Source: Xanthobacteraceae bacterium (GTDB lineage Bacteria > Pseudomonadota > Alphaproteobacteria > Rhizobiales > Xanthobacteraceae). From it: a stretch of 5,269 nt of DNA. The notes beneath the pieces are model-generated. The model was given only the letters and a program-made list of their open reading frames with translations. It did no database searches and was not told the origin of the DNA. Positions 1 to 5,269 of the stretch are shown here, piece after piece. The stretch is taken from NCBI GenBank assembly GCA_030043285.1, contig JASHXZ010000626.1, forward strand, positions 1 to 5,269. The letters are read 5' to 3'. Every line of letters starts with the position of its first letter. Positions within the stretch are counted from its first letter, which is position 1. The position numbers were made by a program, and so were the translations under genes.

Positions 1-393
1 CGGAATGATCAGCGGCACCAGCGACAGCGCGAAGAACAACGATTTGAAAGGCGTGTCGGTGCGTTCGTTGATCCAGGCGAGCAGGGTCCCGAACGCGAAC
101 GCGAGCGCGGCGCTGCCGAGCGCGAATTGCAGCGAATTAGCGAGCAGCCGTGCGGTGTCGGCGCTCGCGTAGGCGGTGCGATAATTGTCGAGCGTGAAGC
201 GCGCCGCGGACGTTGCGGTCTCGGTCGAGAGCAGGCTCTGCCACACCATGAAGACGAGCGGCACCAGCGCAAGCCACGCCACCGCCACGACGACAAGCGC
301 GATGGCAAGCCAGCTCCACTCGAAGCGCTGCAACAGCCGACCGGCCGACCGGCCGGGCGGCGCCCGAGCGATCGCCTGCGTGCCAGATACCAT
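1..393 (-). CDS. Iron(III)-type ABC transporter permease, N-terminal part (runs off the left edge)
   Basis: This is the first 131 residues of an inner-membrane permease whose remainder lies beyond position 1. After a basic N-terminus there is a hydrophobic helix at about residues 27-51, then a periplasmic-type stretch containing FTLDNYRTAY (66-75). A second hydrophobic segment follows, beginning LLANSLQFALGS (83-94) and running into GTLLAWINERTDTP (102-115), with a third starting at FFALSLVPLIIP (120-131). This order and the LAW-x-ERTD-x-P wording match the AfuB/SfuB/FbpB class of binding-protein-dependent permeases, usually 500-700 residues with two transport domains. Family members work with a periplasmic binding protein and an ATPase; annotated cargo is usually Fe3+, but thiamine and polyamine relatives exist, so the substrate is uncertain. 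ATG at 393 is the first start after the upstream gene's in-frame TGA; the Shine-Dalgarno match is weak, which fits translational coupling to the SnoaL-like gene ending 9 bases upstream. Confidence 0.87.
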   Translation of the reverse strand, partial: MVSGTQAIARAPPGRSAGRLLQRFEWSWLAIALVVVAVAWLALVPLVFMVWQSLLSTETATSAARFTLDNYRTAYASADTARLLANSLQFALGSAALAFAFGTLLAWINERTDTPFKSLFFALSLVPLIIP

Positions 394-402
394 CGCGATG
401 TC

Positions 403-948
403 TCACGCCCGCTTGGCGTAGCGGGCGAGCGCGCCGCGCAGGATGTCACGTGACGGCTCCGAGCCGTCGACCGGGCAGATGGTGCGGCGCTGGATTTTCC
501 AGCCCGCCGCCGTTCGCTTGAGCTCCCAGCGGCTCGTGACCAGCCGATGGATGTGATAGCCGCGCGAGGCGCCGTGGTTCGGCACCTCCACCGGCTCGCC
601 GGTCTTTTTCGGCGTTAGGATCTGCAGATACGAGGTGACGACAGCCTGGTCGCCGTCAAGCTCGATGTAGGGCAGGCCGGTGAAATGCGCCAAGCCGCCG
701 GCGATCGCCGCTTGGTGGCCTTCGCTTACCAGGATCGCCGCGATGGCCTTGTTGCCCTTGGCGCCGGAGAGGTTGGCGCCGCGGTCGAACACGCCATCCT
801 CCATGTACACGGCCTCGGCATAATAGTCCGCACCGGTATCGGCGCTCGGCGGGTGGCCGGCGATGAGATTGTAGATTTCCAGCCGATCCTCGACGGCGGT
901 GAGCCGCGCTTCGAGCGTTTTGTCTTTCGCGACTTCGGCTTGGATCAT
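403..948 (-). CDS. SnoaL/NTF2-like domain protein (nuclear transport factor 2 family)
   Basis: The 181-residue product has the length and wording of single-domain, cytoplasmic SnoaL-like (SnoaL_4 type) proteins. An N-terminal helix ends in ED-RLEIYNLIAGHPPSADTG (20-39), followed by the acidic ME-DGVFDRG turn (49-57) that shapes the cone-shaped pocket. A helix with SEGHQAAIAGGLAHFTGLP (75-93) and the closing beta strands with YHIHRLVTSRWELKRTAAGWKI (131-152) complete the fold. Relatives include ketosteroid-isomerase-like enzymes, polyketide cyclases, dehydratases and non-enzymatic binding proteins, so no reaction can be assigned; His32, Asp51, His78, His88, His132 and His134 are possible pocket residues. 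ATG at 948 is chosen over an upstream in-frame start at 1002 because GAGGAA lies 6 bases before it and the upstream extension (18 residues) has no fold signal. The gene is divergent from the molybdenum hydroxylase gene and probably co-transcribed with the downstream permease gene. Confidence 0.87.
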   Translation of the reverse strand: MIQAEVAKDKTLEARLTAVEDRLEIYNLIAGHPPSADTGADYYAEAVYMEDGVFDRGANLSGAKGNKAIAAILVSEGHQAAIAGGLAHFTGLPYIELDGDQAVVTSYLQILTPKKTGEPVEVPNHGASRGYHIHRLVTSRWELKRTAAGWKIQRRTICPVDGSEPSRDILRGALARYAKRA

Positions 949-954
949 TGCGCT

Positions 955-960
955 TTCCTC
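955..960 (-). promoter_or_regulatory. Ribosome binding site of the SnoaL-like gene
   Basis: On the minus strand GAGGAA is followed by six bases and then ATG at 948. It is a strong Shine-Dalgarno match at normal spacing. It fixes the start at 948 rather than at the upstream in-frame candidate at 1002. Confidence 0.8.
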
Positions 961-1095
961 AAACTGTCGTGTGTTGCCGGGATTGTCATCGTAGCCTATC
1001 ACGCATCGAACGAGGATTGCGGCGGCGGCTTGCCCGTGGCCCGCGCCCCTTGGTGGTCGCAGCCTAAAAAGAGGAATTTTTTACCCTGCACGGGG

Positions 1096-1110
1096 TGCCT
1101 AAATTTGGCA
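1096..1110 (+). promoter_or_regulatory. Putative operator, site 1 (15-base odd-centred dyad TGCCTAAATTTGGCA)
   Basis: Read on the plus strand, the site pairs six of seven positions about its central base; only the fifth pair (T opposite T) fails. It ends 41 bases before the ATG of the molybdenum hydroxylase. A closely related 15-mer with the same symmetry and the same failing pair lies upstream of the P450 gene at 4784-4798. A GCCTAAA half-site also occurs at 1062-1068. Binding by a dimeric repressor or activator is inferred; the regulator is not in the window and its family cannot be named from the site. Confidence 0.45.
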
Positions 1111-1139
1111 TCGTAGGGATGCTCAAAGGACGTATGCAT

Positions 1140-1143
1140 AGGA
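1140..1143 (+). promoter_or_regulatory. Ribosome binding site of the molybdenum hydroxylase gene
   Basis: AGGA at 1140-1143 lies eight bases before ATG 1152. The other in-frame starts are less well placed: ATG 1134 has AAGGA only three bases upstream, while ATG 1119 and GTG 1095 have no usable Shine-Dalgarno sequence. The site therefore supports 1152, with 1134 as the only serious alternative. Confidence 0.55.
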
Positions 1144-1151
1144 CAGCGATA

Positions 1152-3305
1152 ATGTCCCGCGGCGGCCTCGATCGGCGGTCGTTTGTGATCGGCGTCAGCG
1201 CCGCTGGCGGCGTGCTAACCCTGGGCTTTGCACCCGCGAACGGCAGCGAGCCTGCTGGCAGTCCCGCCCATCCGGTCGAGGTCAATTGCTGGGTGGTGAT
1301 CGCGCCCGACGACACGGTGACCATCCGGGTGGCACGTTCCGAGATGGGCCAGGGCGCCATGACGGCGCTCGCCATGCTGGTCGCCGAGGAGCTGGAATGC
1401 GACTGGGCAAAGGTCCGCACCGAGTTCGTGTCGGCGCGGCAGAACGTGATGCGCGACGGCCTTTGGGGCGACCTTTCGACCGGCGCGAGCCGCTCGATCT
1501 CGACCTCGCAGGATTACCTGCGGCGCGCCGGCGCCGCAGCCCGCACCATGCTGATCGCGGCTGCTGCCCAGCGCTGGAATGTGCCGGCGGCGGAATGCGG
1601 CGCGCGCAACAGCATCATCACGCACCGCCCGAGTGGCACGAGCGTCTCGTTCGGCGCCATCGCCGCTGACGCCGCCGCAATCGAGCCGCCTCGGTCAGTC
1701 GACCTGAAGCCGCCAGCCGAATGGACATTGCTCGGCACGCCGCAAAAGCGGCTCGACGTTCGCGACAAGATTACCGGACACCCGGTCTACGCCATCGACG
1801 TGCGCCTACCCGGCATGCTGTACGCGGCGATCCGGCACTGCCCAGTTTTCCGTGGCAAGGTGAAATCGGTCGATGACGCTTCGATCCAGGCCATGCCGGG
1901 CGTCCGCCGCATCGTGCGGCTGAATGGCGCCGTCGCCGTGGTGGCGGTTTCCTGGTGGCAGGCCAACAAGGCGGTCCAGGCGGTGCGCATCGCCTGGGAC
2001 GACGAAGGTCACGGCGATCTGTCGACGACGAGCATCGGCGACTTCGTTCGCGGCGGGCTCGATGGGCCGCCGGGGCAGGTGGGCCGCGTCGACGGCGACG
2101 TCGACACCGCCCTGAAAAGCGCGGTGCGGCGCATCGAGGCCGACTACGTGGTGCCGTTTCTGGCGCACGCCACCATGGAGCCGCAGACCTGCACCGCACG
2201 GGTGCGACCCGACGGCGTCGAGATCTGGGCGCCGACCCAGGATGCCTCGACGGCTCTCGCCACCGCGGCAATCGCCGCCGGCGTGTCAGACGAGAAGGTC
2301 AAGGTCAACCGCATGCTGCTCGGCGGCGGTTTTGGGCGGCGCGGCACGATTCAGGAATTCGTCCGTCAAGCGGTGCTGATCGCCCGCGAGGTCGATGCCC
2401 CGGTCAAGCTCGTCTGGAGCCGCGAAGAGGATGTCGCGCACGACCTGTACCGGCCGTTCGGCATGGCCCGCATGGTCGCCGGGCTCGACGCCGCGGGCCT
2501 GCCGGCGGCGTGGTCGATCCGGCTCGCCGGCCCATCATTCGTCGCCGAAATCCTGCCGGGGCTAGGCACCAGCTTCGTCGACCGGAGCTTCGTCAGCGGG
2601 CTTGCCGACGAAATGGCCTACGACGTGCCGAACTACCGCGTCGATTACGTGGTCCGCGAGACTGCGGTGCCGCTCGGCGTCTGGCGCGGCATCAACTACA
2701 CGCAGAATGTCTTCTACAAAGAATGCTTCGTCGACGAGATGGCGCATGCCGCCGGCGTCGATCCTTATCGCTTCCGACGGCTGCTGCTGCGTAACAGCCC
2801 GAAAAATCTCGCGGTGCTCGACGCTGCAGCGGCGAAAGCCGGCTGGGATACGCCGCTGCCGCCGGGCGTGTTCCGCGGCCTCGCGGTCACCGAGGCGTGC
2901 GGCAGCTATTGCGCCCAGGTGGTCGAAATCTCGGTCGCTGAGGGCCGCGTGCGCGTGCATCGCGTCATTTCGGCGCTCGATTGCGGCCACGTGGTCAACC
3001 CGCTCACCATCGCGGTGCAGACCGAAGGTTCGATCGTCTACGCGCTGTCTGCCGCGCTGTATGGCGAGATCACCATCAAGAACGGTGCCGCCGAGCAGTC
3101 GAACTTCAACGATTATCGGATGCTGCACATCGCCGACATGCCCGAGGTCGACACCGTGATCGTCTCGGGCAACGATTTCTGGGGCGGCGTCGGTGAACCG
3201 CCGGTGGTGCCGCTGGCACCGGCCTTATGCAACGCGGTGTTCGCGGCGACGGGAAAACGCATCCGCTCGCTGCCGCTGAAGAATCACGATCTGCGGCCAA
3301 TCTGA
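1152..3305 (+). CDS. Tat-exported molybdopterin-binding hydroxylase large subunit (xanthine dehydrogenase / isoquinoline 1-oxidoreductase beta family)
   Basis: The 717-residue product is a molybdenum-cofactor subunit that in this family hydroxylates N-heterocycles or oxidises aldehydes with water as oxygen source. The N-terminus is a twin-arginine signal: Asp7-Arg8-Arg9-Ser10-Phe11 followed by a hydrophobic stretch to about residue 29, so folded export to the periplasm is likely. Then come the first cofactor-binding segment with SEMGQG (63-68), an aldehyde oxidase-type alpha/beta domain (about 200-290), HATMEP with MEP at 342-344, the GGGFGRR molybdopterin loop (391-397), GVWRG around Trp511, and GGVGEPP with the probable catalytic base Glu682. 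Length matches IorB-type proteins (about 700-780). ATG 1152 is preferred because its AGGA is correctly spaced and it gives a normal Tat n-region; longer starts at 1134, 1119 and GTG 1095 are possible. The usual neighbour, a small [2Fe-2S] subunit of about 150 residues, is absent on both sides. The substrate is unknown. Confidence 0.92.
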   Translation: MSRGGLDRRSFVIGVSAAGGVLTLGFAPANGSEPAGSPAHPVEVNCWVVIAPDDTVTIRVARSEMGQGAMTALAMLVAEELECDWAKVRTEFVSARQNVMRDGLWGDLSTGASRSISTSQDYLRRAGAAARTMLIAAAAQRWNVPAAECGARNSIITHRPSGTSVSFGAIAADAAAIEPPRSVDLKPPAEWTLLGTPQKRLDVRDKITGHPVYAIDVRLPGMLYAAIRHCPVFRGKVKSVDDASIQAMPGVRRIVRLNGAVAVVAVSWWQANKAVQAVRIAWDDEGHGDLSTTSIGDFVRGGLDGPPGQVGRVDGDVDTALKSAVRRIEADYVVPFLAHATMEPQTCTARVRPDGVEIWAPTQDASTALATAAIAAGVSDEKVKVNRMLLGGGFGRRGTIQEFVRQAVLIAREVDAPVKLVWSREEDVAHDLYRPFGMARMVAGLDAAGLPAAWSIRLAGPSFVAEILPGLGTSFVDRSFVSGLADEMAYDVPNYRVDYVVRETAVPLGVWRGINYTQNVFYKECFVDEMAHAAGVDPYRFRRLLLRNSPKNLAVLDAAAAKAGWDTPLPPGVFRGLAVTEACGSYCAQVVEISVAEGRVRVHRVISALDCGHVVNPLTIAVQTEGSIVYALSAALYGEITIKNGAAEQSNFNDYRMLHIADMPEVDTVIVSGNDFWGGVGEPPVVPLAPALCNAVFAATGKRIRSLPLKNHDLRPI

Positions 3306-3321
3306 GCAGTTTAGATCGCGT

Positions 3322-4731
3322 TTACGCCGCGCGGCGCTCCTCGATCACCATCGGGAGGCCATTGTCGGGCCGCAACGTCACCCGCAACAGCGGCCATACG
3401 GCCGTGCCAGGCGCAAGCATAAGCCGGAAACTCTTCACGATGCTGGCCAGCACGAGCGTCGCCTCCTGCAGGGCGAACACCGAGCCGATGCAGGTCCGCG
3501 CGCCGGCGCCGAACGGGATATAGGCGTAGCGATCGATGGCGTGGCGTGCGTCGCCCAAAAAACGCGTCGGATCGAAGCTGTTCGGATCACGCCACAGCAA
3601 GCGGTGACGATGCAGCACATAGGGCGCGATCACCACCAGCGAGCCGCGCTTGACCTTGGTGCCGGCAAGGTCGTCCGGGCCAAGCGCGACGCGGCTCATG
3701 GCGGCGATCGGCGGGTAGAGCCGCGCCGCCTCCTCGATCACCGCGCGCGTCTCGACAAGCCGATCGCCAAGCGAAGCCGGCGGCCCGTGCAGCTCGCGCT
3801 CGGCCTCGGCCTCGAGGCGTTCGCGCCATTCCGGCGACTGCGACAGCAGAAACAGCGACCAGCTCAGGAGGTTTGCGGTGGTCTCGTGACCGGCGGCGAT
3901 GAAGGTCAAGATGTTGGAGCGAACCTCGATCTCCGCCATGTGGTTGCCGGTCTCGGGATCGAGCGCGTTCAGCAACAGCGTCAGGATGTCCCTCGCCACT
4001 GCGTTCGGCTCCTCGGCCATGCGGCGGCGCCGCGTGGCGATGATGTCGTCGATCGCAGCTTCGAAGTAGCGCAGCGTCGAACGCACGCGCCAATGGGCGA
4101 AACGCGGCACCGACGGCGGCAAGCCGATCACGTCGAACGCGTCGATGCGGCCGATCGTGTCGAAATAGGTCCGCATGGCGAGGCGGAATTCCTCGGGCCC
4201 GCGGCCGAGCCCGTCGGAAAATATGGTGCGCTCCAAGACGTCGAGCGTCAGGCGCGTCATTTCGGCGGCGATGTCGAGCGTGGCGCCGTCCTGCTGGCGC
4301 CAGCGCGCGACCAGCGCCTCGGCAGCCGCCAGCATGTCCGGCGCGAAGTCCATGATGGTCTTGCGCGCGAAAACCGGAGCGACGGTGCGGCGTTGACTGC
4401 GCCATTGCTCGCCTTCGGCGCTGAGCAAGCCATGGCCGAGCCCGGCCGAAAGCACGCGGCGCTGCAGCGCGTCCTTGTGGTAATTGCCGGCATTGTCGAG
4501 CAGCACGTGCTCGATGGCGCGCGGCGCGCTGACCAGCACGACGTGGGCGAAGGGCAGCCCGCCGACCACGATCGGTTTGTCGAAGTGGTCCTGCGCCCAG
4601 CATTCCAGAGGATTGCGCCAGAGCGAGGTTATCAGGCGGACGACGCCGAGCGGCTTCGGTTGCGGCACCGGTGCCGGCGGCACAAAACTCGACGCCGGGA
4701 GCTCGAGAACCCTGGCAGCCGATGAACTCAT
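3322..4731 (-). CDS. Cytochrome P450 monooxygenase
   Basis: The 469-residue product carries all P450 landmarks: C-helix WRSQR (Trp110, Arg114), I-helix oxygen-activating AGHETT (280-285, with Thr285 last), K-helix Glu334-Ala-Ala-Arg337, a DPNSFDPTRFL meander, and heme loop FGAGARTCIG with thiolate ligand Cys414. It would insert one oxygen atom into an organic substrate using electrons from a redox partner. The heme loop has Arg two residues before Cys instead of the His common in CYP101-like soluble P450s, and the HR-x4-WRDPNSFDP wording resembles CYP4/CYP102-like proteins; the CYP family itself cannot be assigned. There is no membrane anchor; a proline-rich linker (18-27) precedes the fold, so it is probably cytoplasmic. 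ATG 4731 is preferred over a TTG 16 codons upstream, although neither has a good Shine-Dalgarno sequence. It converges on the molybdenum hydroxylase gene (16 bases between stops). No ferredoxin or reductase gene is adjacent. Confidence 0.95.
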   Translation of the reverse strand: MSSSAARVLELPASSFVPPAPVPQPKPLGVVRLITSLWRNPLECWAQDHFDKPIVVGGLPFAHVVLVSAPRAIEHVLLDNAGNYHKDALQRRVLSAGLGHGLLSAEGEQWRSQRRTVAPVFARKTIMDFAPDMLAAAEALVARWRQQDGATLDIAAEMTRLTLDVLERTIFSDGLGRGPEEFRLAMRTYFDTIGRIDAFDVIGLPPSVPRFAHWRVRSTLRYFEAAIDDIIATRRRRMAEEPNAVARDILTLLLNALDPETGNHMAEIEVRSNILTFIAAGHETTANLLSWSLFLLSQSPEWRERLEAEAERELHGPPASLGDRLVETRAVIEEAARLYPPIAAMSRVALGPDDLAGTKVKRGSLVVIAPYVLHRHRLLWRDPNSFDPTRFLGDARHAIDRYAYIPFGAGARTCIGSVFALQEATLVLASIVKSFRLMLAPGTAVWPLLRVTLRPDNGLPMVIEERRAA

Positions 4732-4783
4732 GTTCGTCGCGCACCGGAATGATTTTGCAATTCCGATAAAGCTTAGCAAAAAA

Positions 4784-4798
4784 CGCCAAATTTGGGCG
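4784..4798 (-). promoter_or_regulatory. Putative operator, site 2 (15-base odd-centred dyad CGCCCAAATTTGGCG on the minus strand)
   Basis: Read towards the P450 gene, this 15-mer matches site 1 at 12 of 15 positions and shows the same six-of-seven pairing, with failure again only at the fifth pair. It contains the perfect palindrome CCAAATTTGG (4786-4795) if read with a shifted centre. It ends 52 bases before the P450 ATG. A second half-site, GCCCAAA on the minus strand, lies at 4806-4812, 15 bases upstream of the equivalent half in the dyad. Function as an operator shared with the molybdenum hydroxylase gene is an inference from sequence symmetry and position. Confidence 0.45.
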
Positions 4799-4892
4799 CT
4801 CGGTTTTTGGGCAAGTCCGCCTTATTTGGTCGTCGGAGAATGGTTTGTTCGCCCCTGTGTCGCCGCCGCCACAGTCAGTGTGCCGCGCTCGA

Positions 4893-4912
4893 TACGAAGA
4901 AATTATTCGGTA
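4893..4912. repeat. Imperfect inverted repeat in the PBP1A-P450 intergenic region
   Basis: TACGAA at 4893-4898 is mirrored by TTCGGTA at 4906-4912 with one extra base in the right arm and a seven-base A+T-rich centre. It lies 70-89 bases beyond the PBP1A stop codon and about 160 bases before the P450 start. There is no following T-run in the minus-strand direction, so it does not look like an intrinsic terminator. It may be a protein-binding site or chance; nothing in the sequence decides this. Confidence 0.25.
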
Positions 4913-4981
4913 CCGCCGGCGCGGCCGTCAAGAACGTTGCGGGACGGAGGTTTGGACGAGGTAAAGAGGACCCGACAGGCT

Positions 4982-5269
4982 TTATCGACCAAACAAGCGA
5001 TCGATTAGCCAGGAATCAAGCCCGCCGCCGCTACCGCCCGGCGGGGGTGCGGGGGCTTGCCTGCCACGATCGGCGAACTGCGGACCGGGAGCGGCCGGCG
5101 ATTGTGGCAATGCGGCGAACCAGCCGCCGCCGGCAACACCGGGCAGTGGCGCCGGCGCGGTGCCGCGCAACGCGGCTTTCATGAACCGGCTCCAGATGTC
5201 GACCGGCAGCCCGCCGCCAGTCGCTTTGCGGGTCGGCGAGGAATCGTCGTTGCCGAGCCAGACCCCGGT
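4982..5269 (-). CDS. mrcA: Penicillin-binding protein 1A, C-terminal end (runs off the right edge)
   Basis: This is the last 95 residues and TAA stop of a class A penicillin-binding protein, a membrane-anchored enzyme that polymerises glycan strands and cross-links peptides in the periplasm. The visible part starts TGVWLGNDDSSPTRKATGGG and continues LPVDIWSRFMKAAL, the conserved end of the PBP1A transpeptidase domain, which follows the KTGT active-site motif by about ten residues; KTGT, the catalytic Ser and the glycosyltransferase domain lie outside the window. After the domain comes a Gly/Pro/Ala-rich tail of roughly 45 residues ending LDSWLIDRLFGR, a low-complexity tail style common in Rhizobiales PBP1A. 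A neighbouring class A paralogue cannot be excluded from this fragment. The gene reads towards the P450 gene in the same direction, but the 250-base gap and an A+T-rich region before the P450 argue for separate promoters. Confidence 0.9.
   Translation of the reverse strand, partial: TGVWLGNDDSSPTRKATGGGLPVDIWSRFMKAALRGTAPAPLPGVAGGGWFAALPQSPAAPGPQFADRGRQAPAPPPGGSGGGLDSWLIDRLFGR

Larger units (their letters stand above)
949..1151. promoter_or_regulatory. Divergent intergenic region between the SnoaL-like and molybdenum hydroxylase genes
   Basis: These 203 bases must hold promoters for the minus-strand SnoaL-like/permease pair and for the plus-strand molybdenum hydroxylase. The part from about 1061 to 1110 is clearly richer in A+T than the coding flanks, with an A-run at 1066-1070 and a T-run at 1077-1082, as expected of a promoter. 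No convincing -35/-10 pair of the housekeeping type could be placed by eye on either strand. The region contains a short dyad ACCC...GGGT around 1083-1096 and a more striking dyad at 1096-1110, described separately. Confidence 0.6.

Noticed and set aside
338..362. Tandem GACCGGCC-like repetition
   Set aside because: It lies inside the permease N-terminus and is explained by a G+C-rich Pro/Gly/Arg stretch; only about two units are present.
9..449. Minus-strand open frame covering the left edge and the end of the SnoaL-like gene
   Set aside because: It is Arg/Ser/Pro-rich without any family resemblance, whereas the frame starting at 393 gives a clear membrane permease.
1105..1124. Possible sigma-54 promoter (TGGCA ... 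TGC) overlapping the dyad upstream of the molybdenum hydroxylase
   Set aside because: The GG and GC elements are separated by 12 bases instead of the required 10, so it does not fit a -24/-12 promoter.
1955..2794. Second open frame on the plus strand within the molybdenum hydroxylase gene
   Set aside because: The Arg-rich composition is typical of a shifted frame in G+C-rich coding DNA; the enclosing gene has intact family motifs in another frame.
3541..4725. Long open frame on the plus strand opposite the P450
   Set aside because: It is the antisense shadow of the P450 gene in high-G+C DNA; its translation is Arg/His/Gln-rich with no domain signal, while the minus strand shows every P450 motif.
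4732..4779. N-terminal extension of the P450 from a TTG at 4779
   Set aside because: No Shine-Dalgarno precedes it, the 16 added residues carry no signal or conserved sequence, and P450 similarity begins after ATG 4731.
4774..4793. Possible sigma-54 promoter (TTTGGCG ... TTGC, minus strand) upstream of the P450
   Set aside because: The GG to GC spacing is 8 bases, not 10. The resemblance comes from the dyad and the adjoining T-run.
4915..4981. Intrinsic terminator after the PBP1A stop
   Set aside because: G+C-rich sequence is present, but no stable hairpin followed by a T-run could be drawn in the minus-strand direction.

Overview
The window is G+C-rich (roughly two thirds by eye), densely coding DNA, most likely from an alphaproteobacterium of the Bradyrhizobium/Rhodoplanes type. 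That placement rests on codon bias towards G/C third positions, the style of the PBP1A tail, and the mix of an AfuB-like permease, a Tat-exported molybdenum hydroxylase and a P450. It is an inference from style, not a proven assignment. No tRNA, rRNA, insertion sequence, CRISPR array or integron structure is visible.

Layout from left to right. (1) The left edge holds the N-terminal 131 residues of an iron(III)-type ABC transporter permease on the minus strand. Nine bases upstream of it, in the same frame and orientation, ends a complete SnoaL/NTF2-like gene (403-948, minus), so the two probably share a transcript. (2) A divergent intergenic region (949-1151) separates that pair from a complete plus-strand gene (1152-3305). 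This gene encodes a Tat-signal-bearing molybdopterin-binding large subunit of the xanthine dehydrogenase/isoquinoline 1-oxidoreductase beta family. (3) It converges, with only 16 bases between stop codons, on a complete cytochrome P450 gene (3322-4731, minus). (4) A 250-base intergenic region separates the P450 start from the 3' end of a minus-strand penicillin-binding protein 1A gene (4982-5269), which runs off the right edge.

The two central genes are both oxidoreductases that hydroxylate or oxidise small organic molecules, and they look like an accessory catabolic or detoxification module set against a housekeeping cell-wall gene. Neither has its usual electron-transfer partner beside it: there is no small [2Fe-2S] subunit or cytochrome c for the molybdenum enzyme, and no ferredoxin or reductase for the P450. 

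The most interesting signal is non-coding. A 15-base odd-centred dyad of the form YGCCYAAATTTGGCR occurs once upstream of the molybdenum hydroxylase (41 bases before its ATG) and once upstream of the P450 (52 bases before its ATG), each read in the direction of its gene. The two copies differ at three positions: two form a compensatory change of the outermost pair, and the third lies in the one pair that is mismatched in both copies. This suggests a shared operator that would co-regulate the two convergent oxidoreductase genes.
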